Assembly: GCA_036250195.1 (NCBI GenBank)
Contig: JAVHZZ010000003.1
Span: forward strand, 53,807,521-53,871,520
Direction: 5' to 3'
Length of the DNA stretch: 64,000 bases
Source: Mixophyes australis
Lineage: Eukaryota; Chordata; Amphibia; Anura; Limnodynastidae
In this document: piece after piece, positions 1 through 11,507 of the stretch
Layout: each line of letters begins with the position of its first letter
Numbering within the stretch: the stretch's first letter is position 1
Made by a program: the position numbers and the translations under genes
The notes under the pieces: model-generated
Seen by the model: only the letters and a program-made list of their open reading frames with translations
Database searches by the model: none
What the model was told of the DNA's origin: nothing

Positions 1-700
1 ATCCTGACCAAATCCCCAACTGCATTTGCTGAAATGCAGTTCCAAACTTGCAAGGAACCTCCACCATGCTTCACTGTTCCCTGCAGACACTCATAATTGT
101 ACTGCTCTCCAGGCCTTCAGCGAACAAACTGCCTTCTGTTAGAGCCAAATACTTCAAATTTTGACTCATCGGTCCAGAGCACCTGCTGCCATTTTTCTGC
201 ACCCCAGTTCCTATAGTGTTGTGCATAATTGAGTCGCTTGGCCTTGTTTCCACGTTGAAAGTATGGCTCTTTGGCCGCAATTCTTCCATGAAGACCACTT
301 CTGGCCAGAATCCACCGAACAGTAAATGGGTGTACCTGGGTCCCACTGTTTTTCTTGCAGTTCTGAGCTGATGGCATTGCATCTTCCAATTTCAAAGGGA
401 AGTAAGCATGATGTGTCTTTCATCAGATGCGCTAAGTTTCCTTGGCCGACAACTGTGTCTACAGTCCTCAACATTGCCTGTTTCTTTATGCTTCTTCTAA
501 AGAGCTTGAACAGCACATCTTGAAACCCCAGTCTGTTCGAAATCTTTGTCTGGGAGAGACCTTGCTGATGCAGTATAACTACCTTGTGTCTTGTTTCTGT
601 TCTCAATTTGCCATGGTGTATGACCTGTGACATTAAACTGTCTTCCACAACCTCACCTTTGCAGCAGAGACTGTCCTACACAACTGTTTCTGTTTCAGTT
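1..700 (-). pseudogene. Tc1/mariner transposase, N-terminal half, frameshifted, cut by the window edge
   Basis: Reading leftwards, overlapping frames (648-211, 395-117, 382-71) give a Tc1-like DDE transposase in pieces. The helix-turn-helix start (TRHKVVILHQQGLSQ) lies near 610-560, followed by the linker and the first catalytic Asp in VLWTDESKFEVFGS near 150-185. A KHGGGSLQVWN stretch near 45-75 precedes the second Asp, which lies outside the window. Several frameshifts prevent a continuous product. The family cuts and pastes at TA dinucleotides by binding its terminal repeats. The piece is oriented opposite to the C-terminal fragment at 773-835, so this is not one simple copy. The family call is firm; the protein is dead. 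Confidence 0.9.
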
Positions 701-772
701 AATAACTGTGTTTCAACTTACATATGAAAATGATGATCATTACCTATAATCCTACAAAATCCTTGACTTTGT

Positions 773-965
773 CCAAGTGGACCTAGAAAATTTGAAGCTG
801 TTTTGAAGGCAAAGTGTGGTCACACCAAATATTGATTTGATTTAAATCTCTCTTCTGATCATTCACTTTGCATTTTGCTAACTGATAAAAATAAACTATG
901 AACTATTATTGAAACACGTACTTTGCAGCATTTTATCCACAGGTGCCCAAAAATTCTGCACAGTA
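773..965 (+). pseudogene. Tc1/mariner transposase C-terminus plus 3' end of the element
   Basis: Codons 773-835 read PSGPRKFEAVLKAKCGHTKY and then TGA, the usual C-terminal tail of the Tc1 family seen at 1-700. The following 130 bp match the AT-rich 3' flank of that family as I know it, ending at GCACAGTA next to a TA microsatellite. It runs on the plus strand while the N-terminal half at 1-700 is on the minus strand. The stretch 700-772 between them is not assigned. Confidence 0.75.
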
Positions 966-972
966 TTATATA

Positions 973-1012
<40 letters not shown>
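966..1012. repeat. (TA)n microsatellite
   Basis: About 45 bp of almost pure TA between the end of the Tc1 fragment and the start of the LTR-like repeat. Confidence 0.95.
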
Positions 1013-1015
<3 letters not shown>

Positions 1016-1977
1016 GCAGGATGGACCGCCTATGCCACCCTGTCTGCTGTTGCTGGGAACCTGCTGGGCTTACTTTGCCACTGTTCCCTTTCGTTATCCC
1101 AAATGCGCCCTTTAACCGCAGTGGGAGGGTCTTATAAATGCTGTCACCGCTGGACTCCTTATCGACATTCAGTACCGGGTTTCTGCTGGGTAACTGACGC
1201 TGCTAATGTACCCCGTCACTGGTATACCTGGGCTGGTACTCCTGACCTCTTCCTATGGATCAGGGTGCTGTGGATGGATCACCCCTGGCCTATCACACTG
1301 GCCAGAGCTGCTGGGTATCGGGCAGAGCTGTGGTACCGGAAAAGCTGGGTCCAAACCTCAGTAACAGCCGGGAACAGATTAGATTTTGTGTCTAATCTGT
1401 AGGTCACAGGAATAGAGAAGTTTCCAAGCAGGTCTTTGAAGCAAGTGATGTTTATTTGCTCACACTGGTTGAAGGTTCCAGGAGCAGGTCAAATGAAGCA
1501 AGAAAGAACAATTTTCAATACAAGACAGGGATTTTTATACCGATTTGAACACAGCCTCACAGGCTATTTTTAGAATCAGGATGCAATTTGTTTACCCAAA
1601 CATGGATTTACATGTAATGCAAAGCTAACAATATTTACACTTCTCTGTTATGTGCTAAAACTTGATGCTTGCATTATCTGAGAAACAGACATGCCAGACA
1701 GTCAGGCAGGGCCCCCTGCTGGGTATACAGGCTAAACAGGTTTTTGTCACTTCACATAAGGACTTATTTAACATTTTCTGCTATCAGTAAACAGACTTCC
1801 TCTAGCAAAAATACAAACCCAAACAATGACACTTGCATGCAAAACACATCCCAATGTAACATGATAAGTGCATTTCAAATTATACATTGGTGCCTGCACC
1901 TCTGATTGAAATAAATTTCTACAATAAATTATTTCTACATGGTCCAGCCACAAATAAGTTATGTATAAGTGATCCAA
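1013..1977. mobile_element. LTR-like interspersed repeat, copy 1 (probable solo LTR)
   Basis: It is homologous along its length to 7422-8713. Shared landmarks are the opening GGCAGGATGGACC (GACAGGATGGACC in copy 2), CTATCACACTGGCCAGAGCTG, a conserved hairpin (1374-1400), GTGATGTTT(A), and the closing TAAGTGATCCA. Copy 2 begins TG and ends CA, as LTRs do. Read on the minus strand, an AATAAA lies at about 1449-1455, which would fit a minus-orientation LTR. Open frames of 159 aa here and 176 aa in copy 2 share only their first third and then diverge, so I do not call a protein. No clear target duplication is visible. It could also be an unclassified non-LTR repeat. Confidence 0.6.
1374..1400. 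other. Conserved hairpin in the LTR-like repeat
   Basis: Perfect 10-bp arms (ACAGATTAGA and TCTAATCTGT) flank a 7-nt loop. The equivalent hairpin at 7782-7804 in copy 2 keeps both arms with one G:T wobble and has a shorter loop. Confidence 0.7.
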
Positions 1978-1978
1978 T

Positions 1979-2048
<70 letters not shown>

Positions 2049-2242
2049 TGTATATATGTGTATATATATACATGTAAATAAATGTATGTATATAAACATG
2101 TATTTATATGTATGTGTATATATATATATATATATATATGTATACATACATATATACATGTGTATGTACATACATATATTTACGTGTGTGTGTGTATATA
2201 TATATATATATCTATATATTTATATCGTCATCATCATCATCA

Positions 2243-2333
<91 letters not shown>

Positions 2334-2337
2334 CACG
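1979..2337. repeat. Compound TA/CA/ACAT microsatellite
   Basis: About 350 bp of TA runs mixed with CACA, TACATG and TGTGTG, with a short TCATCATCATCATCA patch near 2226-2243. Long Tyr/Ile/His frames through it are low-complexity artefacts. Confidence 0.95.
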
Positions 2338-4220
2338 TGGTATGTGTTATTGCTGTAGGACTTAAAGGTAAGGTCCATAAGGTCCAGGCAGTCATTAATT
2401 TTACAGTTGATTACACAATTTGTTGCAAGCATTTATATTGTAAATGCATTCCTGTTCTTCATGACAAGCAACTGTTTTGCAGAGACCAAAAGCAAAACAA
2501 CATTATTGACTGGCTACTAAGTTCAGTTGTAGTGAATATGAAAAGGGAGATGAGATATATGAGCTCAGACTACTATGTTTCCAAATTGAATTGATACATG
2601 TCAACTAAATTATTCAGCTCAATGAAAAGGTTGCAAACACTTTTAAGATACTGTATGGTTTTATATGTAGAAGATGGCAGCCGAAAAGTTCATAACAATA
2701 ATATGCAATTTATATTTCTGTTATTTAGGTTCTTAAATAGAGGCATCAGAGATCATGCTTATACTAGCAATTTGTAACAGATATGGTGATCGAACCTATT
2801 GGTTCCAATGTCCCCATACCCACGCCTGCAGTTGGGAGCTGCAGCTGTGCAGTGCGGTTTTTTGAATGTTCCCTTCTCTATATACTTGTGTTCACTACAA
2901 TTAAATACAAGGGAGAAGTGTACTCCACTGACCCTTTTCCCCCCCAACCACGAGTGGATACCCCCTATGTTAAATACATTTGAAGTTCCCTTTTAGGGCT
3001 TATTCCCAAATGTGTGTTGAGAAAATGGAAAAAAATGCATGACAAATACTGTGTGGTCTGGCTAGGTTTGGTTTTGCATTTCTAACATATTTTCCATGCA
3101 CTTTCCATGAATAGTGATTTTACAAATGCAATCTTTTGTACTGTAAGTGTATATTAATTTATGAGAATCAGTACATGCTACATTCTAAATTTTTAAAACC
3201 AATACAAAATGGTAACCCCTGGTAAATGGTAACCCCTATATTTTTAAATATATTTTTAGTATAATAAATTGCATTTTATATCCGCAGTTCACAGTTCTTT
3301 TGTAGTTGTTCAACCACCAGTACATACTTCTTTCTAAAATTTTAAATTAAACATAATTTTTTCCTTACAATATAATGGTGGGAATGACACAATTAACTAT
3401 TAATTGTCCTGTTTTAATTCTCAATTCATGTATTTATTAAAGCGTCACTTATATCTCCAATCACATTTCACAAGTGGTTAAAGAACAACTAAGCCTTAAA
3501 CTCAAGGTAGTCCTTTATTTAGTAACATTCACAAATATAAGGTTAAAAGTTCCCACACCATAGCAGATTCTAAGAGATTCACGATTATACACAACATTTT
3601 TATGTAGCTGAGTGCAAGCAATTGCCCTCCATAATTTTCCATGTTAAACTCCGAGTGGCTTCCTGCTGTGTTCTTTAATAGATTTACAGACAGGAAAACT
3701 AGCGTTTATGTAAAGTGCATCCCCAATGAATTACAACCTCATCTTAAAAATAGTTTTTTTCTAAGAATTTCCTGAAATATTTGCTTATACTGTGTATTTG
3801 TGAAGGATAATAGTAACTATGCGATGCAAAATAAATTGTATTTTAGGGTTTGTTACCCTTCAATAGACAGATATTATAAGTGGGTAACTTTAATGTGGCA
3901 TGTTAATAAGTTTATGTACCAAAGTTTCAGTTTCAACAGAGGCATGTATTGTCTATAAATTACAATTTTCTTAGGGACCACTACCAAAGAAAATATACTT
4001 TATTATCCCCAGTTACAAGTGGGAACAAATATAGGGATTCCGGTTTTCCCAGGATAATCCCTTTTTTTTCACCTGAAATGTTTAATTCAGAATTCTTATT
4101 TTCTCTTAAGTAATACTGGTGATGTACCCATATTAACACGATACGTTCCTATAGCTGTTTTACCTTAATGGGATTGAAAAAGGAGGTATGGGTTGGATTT
4201 TGTGGCATGAACAAAGTCCA
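2338..4220. other. Unassigned AT-rich stretch
   Basis: No gene, conserved domain or repeat is recognised on either strand. Frames are shorter than about 70 codons and look random. Confidence 0.6.
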
Positions 4221-4396
4221 GGGGGTATACTTACTAAACTGCGGGTTTGAAAAAGTGGAGATGTTGCCTATATCAACCAATCAGATTCTAGCTCTCATTT
4301 TGTACAATGTTCTAAATAAATGACAGCTAGAATCTGATTGGTTGCTATAGGCAACATCTCTACTTTTTGAAACCGCAGTTTAGTAAATCTAGCCCC
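4221..4396. mobile_element. Snap-back MITE, family P1, copy a
   Basis: A near full-length inverted repeat of about 176 bp. The ends read GGGGTATACTTACTAAACTG and, from the other side, GGGGCTAGATTTACTAAACT. Each arm carries a CAATCAGATTCTAG block and a TTGCCTATA block. Four more copies lie at 28373, 36280, 42609 and 58352. There is no coding capacity. Flanking bases fit a 3-bp TAA-type duplication in some copies, as for PIF/Harbinger, but not in all, so the superfamily is uncertain. Confidence 0.85.
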
Positions 4397-6737
4397 AGGT
4401 CACATAGGTCTGTTTTTTAGTTTCAAAATTATGGTACCCTTAGCAAAGCTAATGGGAGTTTCAGCAATCATAATTGTGATTGTGCATCAAGCTCCAGAAA
4501 CCCCAAGCTGAGAAATCAAAAAGTTATTAATCCCTTTGAACACATTACCTAAGCTAATAGGCATCTACAACTTAGTTGCTCTGTCTCTGACATATTATGT
4601 CTGCAGTTGTGGACTCTGGTTGACATTTTGTTGGTTCCTGGGTCTGGAGCAACAGAAGGGGAGTGGAAGTAGGTGGCTTGTGATTGGGCTGAGAGTTGAA
4701 AGAGAGAGCAAGTCAGAGATGTGGTACCAGAAAGCACAAGAGAATACTGAAATTCAAAGCAGATTACCGTACATCTAGTGTTCATAAGAAGAAATAATTG
4801 TGCTAACTGAAAATAGAGTAATTCAAAGGAATATTAATCTACATTGAGTAAATAGGTCCAGTGAAAATGACAAAAAAGAACTACAACTCTCAGAAACTCA
4901 CACACTGCATGTAAGAAATACTTATTACAAAGCTGTAAGGTATCCAAATAAGTGCCAGGAGAAAAATATTGTGACATAATTGACAGTAATTGTTATCCCA
5001 CTGATAACTGTAATGAATGATAATAGAATCGCAGGACCAAAGAATCAATGAGATCATCGGAAGACATCACTAAACCCACAGTTTAACAGTGGGCATGGCT
5101 TTACCATCCCCAGGCATAAACAAAAATCTCACAGGTTATTAATTATTTCAACAGTAATTGGTGTTCTCTTGTAAGAACTATTGCTCTTCAGTCAATTAAC
5201 TGGTATTATACATCTATTTGTGCCATACCTGAATAGTCAAAGAAAAGGGAGAGGGCTCCCAAAATCCAGATGTCCTTATAAAAGAAAATAATAGCATGAA
5301 AGCGGGACTGTCAGGTCAAAAACTCACGCAATAATAATGGAATAACAATTTTCAGATGCAGTAAAAGGAAATGCTCATCTGGGTGCAAGTGATGAATCAT
5401 CTGTAGCTCGATAGTTTCAAGGTTAAAGCTTTAATGGTAAAATTGGCCATGCTTGCATATTATGGGAACGATATTTGAGCCCATTGCAGTTCCTTGCACT
5501 TGTTTGTAAAACCTGGCAATGTATAGCAGATAGACTTTAAAAACAAAAGCAAATCAAAACAATCTTTGTAAGAAAGTGTCTTTATCTTATATGGGAAATT
5601 GAAGAAAGGGAAGACACCTTTACAATTAATTCCTGATGTCTAATACAAGCAGATACATTATGGACATCAACAGCAGCTAGAATACATTGTTCTGCAAGCC
5701 AACATTGGCTCTCAAAAATAAAATCTGTTTTTATTTAACAGAATTCATTCAGTTTCATGTATAGCAGTCTGTATATATAAATTGTTATATATGCACTAGA
5801 AAAATGTGATGTATTTATAAATCCATGTGTTAGCCACCTGCTTAATATTAGCTTCCATTAATGTGCAACATGTGAAATGGAAGATATTTAATATAATTTA
5901 CCACTTAATGAGAAGCATTTTAATATATTGCATGGATGACTAGTAAATTCAAGTTTTTCTGTTCTCGCATTAATACTCTAAAATTATACCAGATATTTGC
6001 AAGTTTGTAGATGTAGATAATGCTTACTTGTGGAAAGTGAATTTAGAGAGTAGTGCAAAAGCTCATTTTTCCATTTTGTTTACGTCATCGTATCTGTAGT
6101 AGCATTTGGCTATGCAGCAAATATGACCACATTTAAGAACATAGACAGTCATTCCCTATATAGAGTGCTAGTAGAGATTAGAAAACCAATATTGCAGTAT
6201 ACAAGCCGTATATTTAACCCTTTCACATCCAAAACCAAGAGAATTACCTGCTTAGATGTAAAGCACGTTGAAGTAAAAAAGAAGATAAGAGCAAAATGGA
6301 AAAAAAAATGCACACATACTGAGCTGATTTTGTAGGAGCACTTAGTAGTATCTGAATACTATTGTTGTTCCCTAGCAACCATTTATATCTGCTTTAATAA
6401 TTTGGTGTTTTATACCTATTATGACCTAATGAGATATTTTTCTACATGTTTTGTTTGTGTCCTTTTTGCACTTTGCATGTATAATTATATGTTTAGTGTA
6501 TTTATTTGAGCGTAATTACTGCATTTTGGTTACAAAATGCTTGTTTTGTGTGCTTAATTGTAACTTGAAAAAGAGACTCTAGAGGTCTTAAAACATTGGT
6601 ACCACATATGGAATAAAGGTCCTATAATTTTTTTCGCATTTATCAATTGACGGTTCACTTTTTTCTCCAGTATTTAGTTAACTCTGTTGCCGGATTTCCA
6701 TCATTCATATAGGGTGAGTGGCTATTGCTTACTATTT
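4397..6737. other. Unassigned AT-rich stretch
   Basis: No gene or repeat is recognised. The part around 5690-6000 is very AT-rich with several TTAAT/ATTAA cores and could be old regulatory DNA, but nothing specific supports that. Confidence 0.55.
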
Positions 6738-6805
6738 TTGTATATATCTATCTATTTCTCTCTCTCTCTCCCTCCCTCTCTCTCTATATATATAAATTTA
6801 TATTT
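6738..6805. repeat. CT/TA simple repeat
   Basis: TATCTATCTATTTCTCTCTC-type sequence running into a short TA run. About 150 bp of a possible interspersed-repeat tail follows (to about 6960), which I cannot name. Confidence 0.85.
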
Positions 6806-6960
6806 AATTTTATTTATATAGCTTTTCACCCAATAGGTCTCAAAGTACTTTGCATTTTTATACATACAGTGCATAACCTTTCCATACAGAACAAATTACA
6901 TACAGTGACATGAAATAGAAAGTAACATTGGCCCTGCCCAATTAAGCTTACAATCTAAGA

Positions 6961-7421
6961 GGTGTGGGGAACACTTGATGCATGAGGTAGAGGAATAACA
7001 ATTGTAGTTGCTGGTGGGGAAACTGCATCTGGCTATTGTTAGGCAGCAGCTTTATCAGCTTCCAATAATAATGCAGCCACTGGAGACTGGAAATTCTGTG
7101 CTTCCACAGGTGTTGTGGTACATTTGGAATGAGGAGAGACAGTGGAAGGCGGAGGCACGAAACACAAAATCGTCAGTGTAGAAATCTTAAAACAGTCAGC
7201 TGCTGACAATCAATCTTCACAATTTATTTTAACTGAGTGTCCATCCTCTGCTGATTCTAGAGGAGGCTTTTGTTATTGTGCTGCACAGGCACTCTTGTGG
7301 GTATCTGTAAGTTTGAAGTAACTGTGCACGGCCCAGTGTTTTTCCTTAGTGCCATTCTCACTGCTGAAAACAAAGCCAGGACATTTGTTGCTAAGGAGGC
7401 TACGGAAATCACCAAAGGAGG
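6961..7421. other. Unassigned stretch
   Basis: No gene or repeat is recognised before the second LTR-like copy. The frame starting at 7270 runs into that repeat and is not considered coding. Confidence 0.5.
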
Positions 7422-8713
7422 TGTGACAGGATGGACCTCCAATGCCACCCTGTTTGTTGTATTGCTGGGGAGCGCCTGGGCTTGCCTTGCCACCGCCCCA
7501 TTTTCTTACTCCCAAATGCTCCATCTAGCTGCAGTAGGAGGTTCTTTTGCCGCTGCACCACTTGGCTCCTTAGCGCCACCCAGAACCGCGTCCTTCTGGG
7601 TAACTCTTGCTGCTAGTGTATCCCTGTGCTGGCTCACCTGGGCTGGAACCCCTGACCTCGTCTTCAGATCTGGGTTGCTGTGGATGGTTTCTCCTGGCCT
7701 ATCACACTGGCCAGAGCTGCAGGGTAGCGGGCAGAGCGTTGGTACTAGATGCTGGGTCCCAACCTCAGAACAGCTGGATAACGGATTAGATTGGGTCTAA
7801 TCTGCAGGTCACAGGAATTACAGCAGGTAAGTAATCGTCAGAGCAGTTTCTTGAAGCAGTGATGTTTTATAAGCTAATGTGTACCAATAAGGATAGTTGC
7901 ATACACTAGTTTAAGGTACTAGTGATATCCAGAAGTACAGATGGTATAATGCATTACATGGTCAAAAAGGGGAATTTTTATACACATTTAGAAACACATG
8001 TTAGCAGGGAGTAACACCGGTCCCATGATCCTAAATGGCTCAGCAAAGTTTAATAAATCACATTCAATAATTATTATTACTAGGATGTAATATATTCTTT
8101 AGAAGTGGAACTAATGCAATTTAAGTTTTAACAAAATTTACATGAATCTCTTGATTTCCTAAAACTGGGTGTTAAGTTTCCTGTATTATTTGCATCCTGA
8201 GTTTACATTGTTCAGACAAGTTCCAAGATACAGGAAGAAAACCTACACAGGACCGAAAGGTAACCACCTCCTGCTGTGTTGGTCACTTCACATGAAAAGA
8301 CTTAATTAGCATGATTAGTCTGCCTTCAGAAGTTACAAATCAAAAAGTGAATTTCCTCCCATGGCACCAGGGCCGTAACTAGGGCTGTGCGACAGGGGCG
8401 ACCGCCCAGGGCGCAACGCTGAAGGGGGGCGCAATTTAGGAATATTTTAGGTTAATTTGGTTAAAATTGAGGGCTAGGGGGGCGGCATTTGTCTTTCTCA
8501 CCCAGGGCACTAGAATTCTAAGTTACGGCTCTGCATGGCACTGTCTCAGAAATAAATAGATTTCCTATACAAAACTGCAACACACTCTAATAAAAACTCA
8601 GTTTATTTCTAATACACAGTATCATAAATCAATCCATTTGCAATTATATAAATTGGCACACTGCGCTAATAATTTAAATATATTTATACAGTAAGTTATT
8701 TATAAGTGATCCA
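7422..8713. mobile_element. LTR-like interspersed repeat, copy 2, with a nested MITE
   Basis: It begins TGTGACAGGATGGACC and ends TAAGTGATCCA, so it has TG..CA ends. It matches 1013-1977 throughout, including the hairpin (7782-7804), CTAATCTGCAGGTCACAGGAA and the 3' half. It is longer than copy 1 partly because a 166-bp hAT MITE is inserted at 8368-8533. The flanks AGGAGG and GAATA do not match, so no target duplication is left, or the true ends differ. Confidence 0.6.
8360..8541. mobile_element. hAT-type MITE (8368-8533) with 8-bp target-site duplication
   Basis: The duplication CATGGCAC is present at 8360-8367 and 8534-8541. The 166-bp element between has inverted ends CAGGGCCGTAACTAGG and CAGAGCCGTAACTTAG (13 of 16 match). 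CAG ends and an 8-bp duplication are the hAT signature. The interior is GC-rich (GGGGCGACCGCCCAGGGCGC) with no coding capacity. Confidence 0.93.
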
Positions 8714-8751
8714 GAATAGAGATGGTAACAGCAATGTTTGTTAAACTCACT

Positions 8752-9064
8752 GGGCCCGATTCATTAAGGAAAATAAAGCAAAAAAAATGAGTAACTTTGA
8801 ACCTTGGCAAAACCATGTTGTATTGGAGGGGGAGGTAATATGAGGACAGATTTATAATTGGGCAAGAGCATGTCCTAGATCAACTTTTAATGTCAGTGTT
8901 AAAATAAAGCTATCAAGTTCATGTGTCCTACATGCAAAAACAGCTCGTATTTTCCTTATGTGCAAAATAATAAACTCACATGCACCCCTTGCATTGCAAC
9001 ATGGTTTTGCCAAGGTTCAAAGTTACTAATTTTCTTGCTTTACTTTCCTTAATGAATCACGCCC
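8752..9064. mobile_element. Snap-back MITE, family P2, copy a
   Basis: The ends are GGGCCCGATTCATTAAGGAA and the inverse of TTCCTTAATGAATCACGCCC. The element is 313 bp, flanked by ACT at 8749-8751 and 9065-9067. The two arms also share AACCTTGGCAAAACCATGTT. Related copies lie at 33039 and 43527. The 3-bp duplication points to PIF/Harbinger, with moderate certainty. Confidence 0.85.
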
Positions 9065-9251
9065 ACTGGGTGCAGCAGCTGAATTGAAATGCTAGATGTT
9101 CAGTAGATTTTGTAAACAACCTTGTCCTTGGTGTGATGACACTCCATGGCACCAGCATGTAATTTTCCCACTGCCTTCACACATTTGTAGATGTTATATT
9201 TGGGGGAAGATGATTATGCGGGAGATTAAACACAGAGTGGGGAATATACAC

Positions 9252-9803
9252 GATCAGCCGCGGATATACTCTGTAGGTCCCCCTTGTGCCACTGAAACAG
9301 CTTTGACCTGCTGAGGCATGCACTCCACAAGACCTCTGAAGGTGTCCTGTGATATCTGGCACCAAAACTTTAGCAGCAAATCCTTTAAGTCCAGTAAGTT
9401 ATGAGGTGTGGTCTCCATGGCTCGTACTTGTTTTTTCAGCACTCGATCGGATTTAGATCTGGGGAATTTGGAGGCAAAGTCAACATCTTGATCACTTTGT
9501 CATGTTCCTCTAACCAATCATGGACAATTTTTGAAGTGGGGAAGGGCGAATAATCCTTCTGAAAGAGGCCACTGGCATCAGGGAATATTGTGGCCATGAA
9601 GGTGTGTACTTGGTCTGGAACAAGGTAGGTAGGTAGCTCAAATCCTTGCGTTTGCCCATTTTTCCTGCTTTCAACATATCAATTTCAAGAACTGGCTGTT
9701 CACTTGCTGCTCACTATATCCCACCCCTTGATAGATGCCATTGTAATGAGATAATCAATGATATTCACACCACTTGTCAGTGGTTTTAATGTTGCAGCTT
9801 ATC
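9252..9803 (-). mobile_element. Internally deleted Tc1-like element (second family)
   Basis: The left end begins GATCAGCCGC and the right end, inverted, GATAAGCTGCAACATTAAAA, both in the known terminal pattern of a common vertebrate Tc1-like family. The minus-strand frame 9442-9254 gives a transposase C-terminus (LKDLLLKFWCQISQDTFRGL, then VECMPQQVKAVSVAQGG). The middle of the gene is missing: a break near 9630 joins C-terminal coding sequence to the 5' leader region. It cannot move without a helper. Confidence 0.8.
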
Positions 9804-9847
9804 GCGCGCGTGTGTGTGTGTATATATATATATCTATCTATATATAT
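9803..9847. repeat. CG-TG-TA alternating repeat
   Basis: CGCGCG, then TGTGTGTGTG, then TATATATA with TCTA. It is a purine-pyrimidine alternation touching the end of the Tc1-like element. Confidence 0.9.
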
Positions 9848-10050
9848 TTTAAGAAAATACTTAAAAGCCCCCCCCCCACACTATTTTATTGGAGAGTACT
9901 ATTTATTATATTTTTCATATTGCTGTGCTTATCCTAAGTAATTCACTCAGCGAAGATGCATGTTGTGGTGTTCACAATATATGACATTAATGTTCAGGAT
10001 TTTTAAATGCACGCTCGCTTTAAATATGTGATCTATTTCTTACACATATA

Positions 10051-10773
10051 GGGCCTGATACCTCAATGAGCACAAAGTTAACACATTTTTAATTTTTTTA
10101 AATAAGAAAATTGCACGCCCGTACCCTGTATTGAAGTAGAAGAGGTTCTCAAGAATAGTTTCAATTTAAATAAGGCTATATGGTACTTGCCGTATGTAGA
10201 CAGACAGAACACACTGCACAATGCATATGGACAGTGTAAAGTTTCATCAGAACGCATAGAAAGAAACATAAAAACCTGTATATACTATAATCATAAATAA
10301 AATGACATTTCATTTTTTTTTTTAAATCATATTTTTTAACTTGAAATACATTTATCAGGAAATGATTAATGCCTACTGTACAGAAAATGCATTTTTACAG
10401 TTGCTCTAACATGCAAACAGATGTTCTGGCGTATACACAACTGTCATCATTATCAATCGGCACCTACATCTGACTTGTATTTGATGCAAGTGATACGACT
10501 GAAAATCATGTAGCTTTGAGATGCCCAGAGCTTGAATTGGATGAATGTGTCAGCCTTGGCATGCCCTTACAATACATTGTCTAGGTGCATACGCCCCTTC
10601 CTTCCCCGATGTTCCCTTCAAATCGTAGGCTGTCGAAAGTGTCATTTGTGTTCACTGATGAATTGCAAGCACTTGTGTTCACTGGCGTAAAGATTGTTTC
10701 TGAGCATGCGCAGAGCTATTTCACTCAAAATACAACACGCAGAGGGATTTTCGCCCTTTAATGACTCAGGCCC
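10051..10773. mobile_element. Element with inverted GGGCCTGA-type ends
   Basis: It starts GGGCCTGATACCTCAATGAG and ends AATGACTCAGGCCC, flanked by ATA and ATT. The ends resemble MITE family P2. The inside is unfamiliar and has no convincing frame. It may be a larger non-autonomous relative, or two half-elements facing each other. Confidence 0.5.
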
Positions 10774-10864
10774 ATTTTGTATAACTTTAAGATAAAAACA
10801 CTTTTTTTCCTTTTCATTATTCATGTAATAACTTTAAACTGTCTCTCTGTCAGTCTACCCCACC

Positions 10865-11240
10865 CCTTAGATTGTAAGCTCCTTTGAGCAGGGTCTTCTC
10901 TCCTCCTGTCTTCTCCACTTTCAACTCTGCTCGCCAGCTTCCCTGCTTCCTCCTCGAGGACCCTCTTCCCCCACCCCCTCTCGCACCCTCCTCTTCCCCC
11001 TGGGGGTCTCCCTCTAATCCGTGCCCTCCCTCCTAGGTGCCATTGTTGACAGACCATCCCCTCTCCTCTTCCCCCCTCTAGCTGTGCCCTGAGCTCACTG
11101 AGTTATTGTGATTATTGTTTACTGTACTGTGCTGTCTCACCTCGTATTGAAATTTCGTTTGTCCCTGTACGGCGCCGCGGACACCTAGTGGCGCCCTATA
11201 AATAAAAATTAATAATAATAAATAAAAATTAATAATAATA
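10865..11240 (+). repeat. Frog-type SINE/LINE tail repeat with CT-rich insert
   Basis: It opens AGATTGTAAGCTCCTTTGAG and closes with CGGCGCCGCGGACACCTAGT..GGCGCCCTATAAATA and an (AAATTAATAATAAT) tail. This is the common 3' module also at 24480 and 30884. A pyrimidine-rich block at 10895-11075 sits inside it. Confidence 0.65.
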
Positions 11241-11316
11241 AACAGAGCAAATGAAAGCATTTCAAATAAAAGACTGGACTTGAAAATGGATGTTATATAT
11301 TCTTATATATTTACAC

Positions 11317-11507
11317 TTAGGGCCTGATTTATAGTTGCACGTAAGACTTAATGAAGCGCCTTGGTGCAAGACTACGCATACATACAACTTGCGCCTATTT
11401 TAAGATGCGTGCAATTTAAAATAGGTGTTGAAATGCCAGTGTGCACATACATCTTTACTTATTTGCAAACACGGTATCTATATGTTCATCTCTAAATCGG
11501 GCCCTTA
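11317..11507. mobile_element. MITE (11320-11504) with TTA target duplication
   Basis: TTA at 11317-11319 and 11505-11507 flank a 185-bp element whose ends are GGGCCTGATTTATAG and the inverse of CTCTAAATCGGGCCC. A 3-bp TTA duplication fits PIF/Harbinger. Confidence 0.7.

Noticed and set aside
923..1402. 159-codon and 176-codon frames (923-1402, 7270-7800) as a conserved protein
   Set aside because: They agree only in their first third, then the frames diverge while the DNA stays homologous, so the DNA rather than a protein is shared.
1969..2358. Tyr/Ile-rich frames in the 2-kb microsatellite
   Set aside because: Pure simple-repeat translation.
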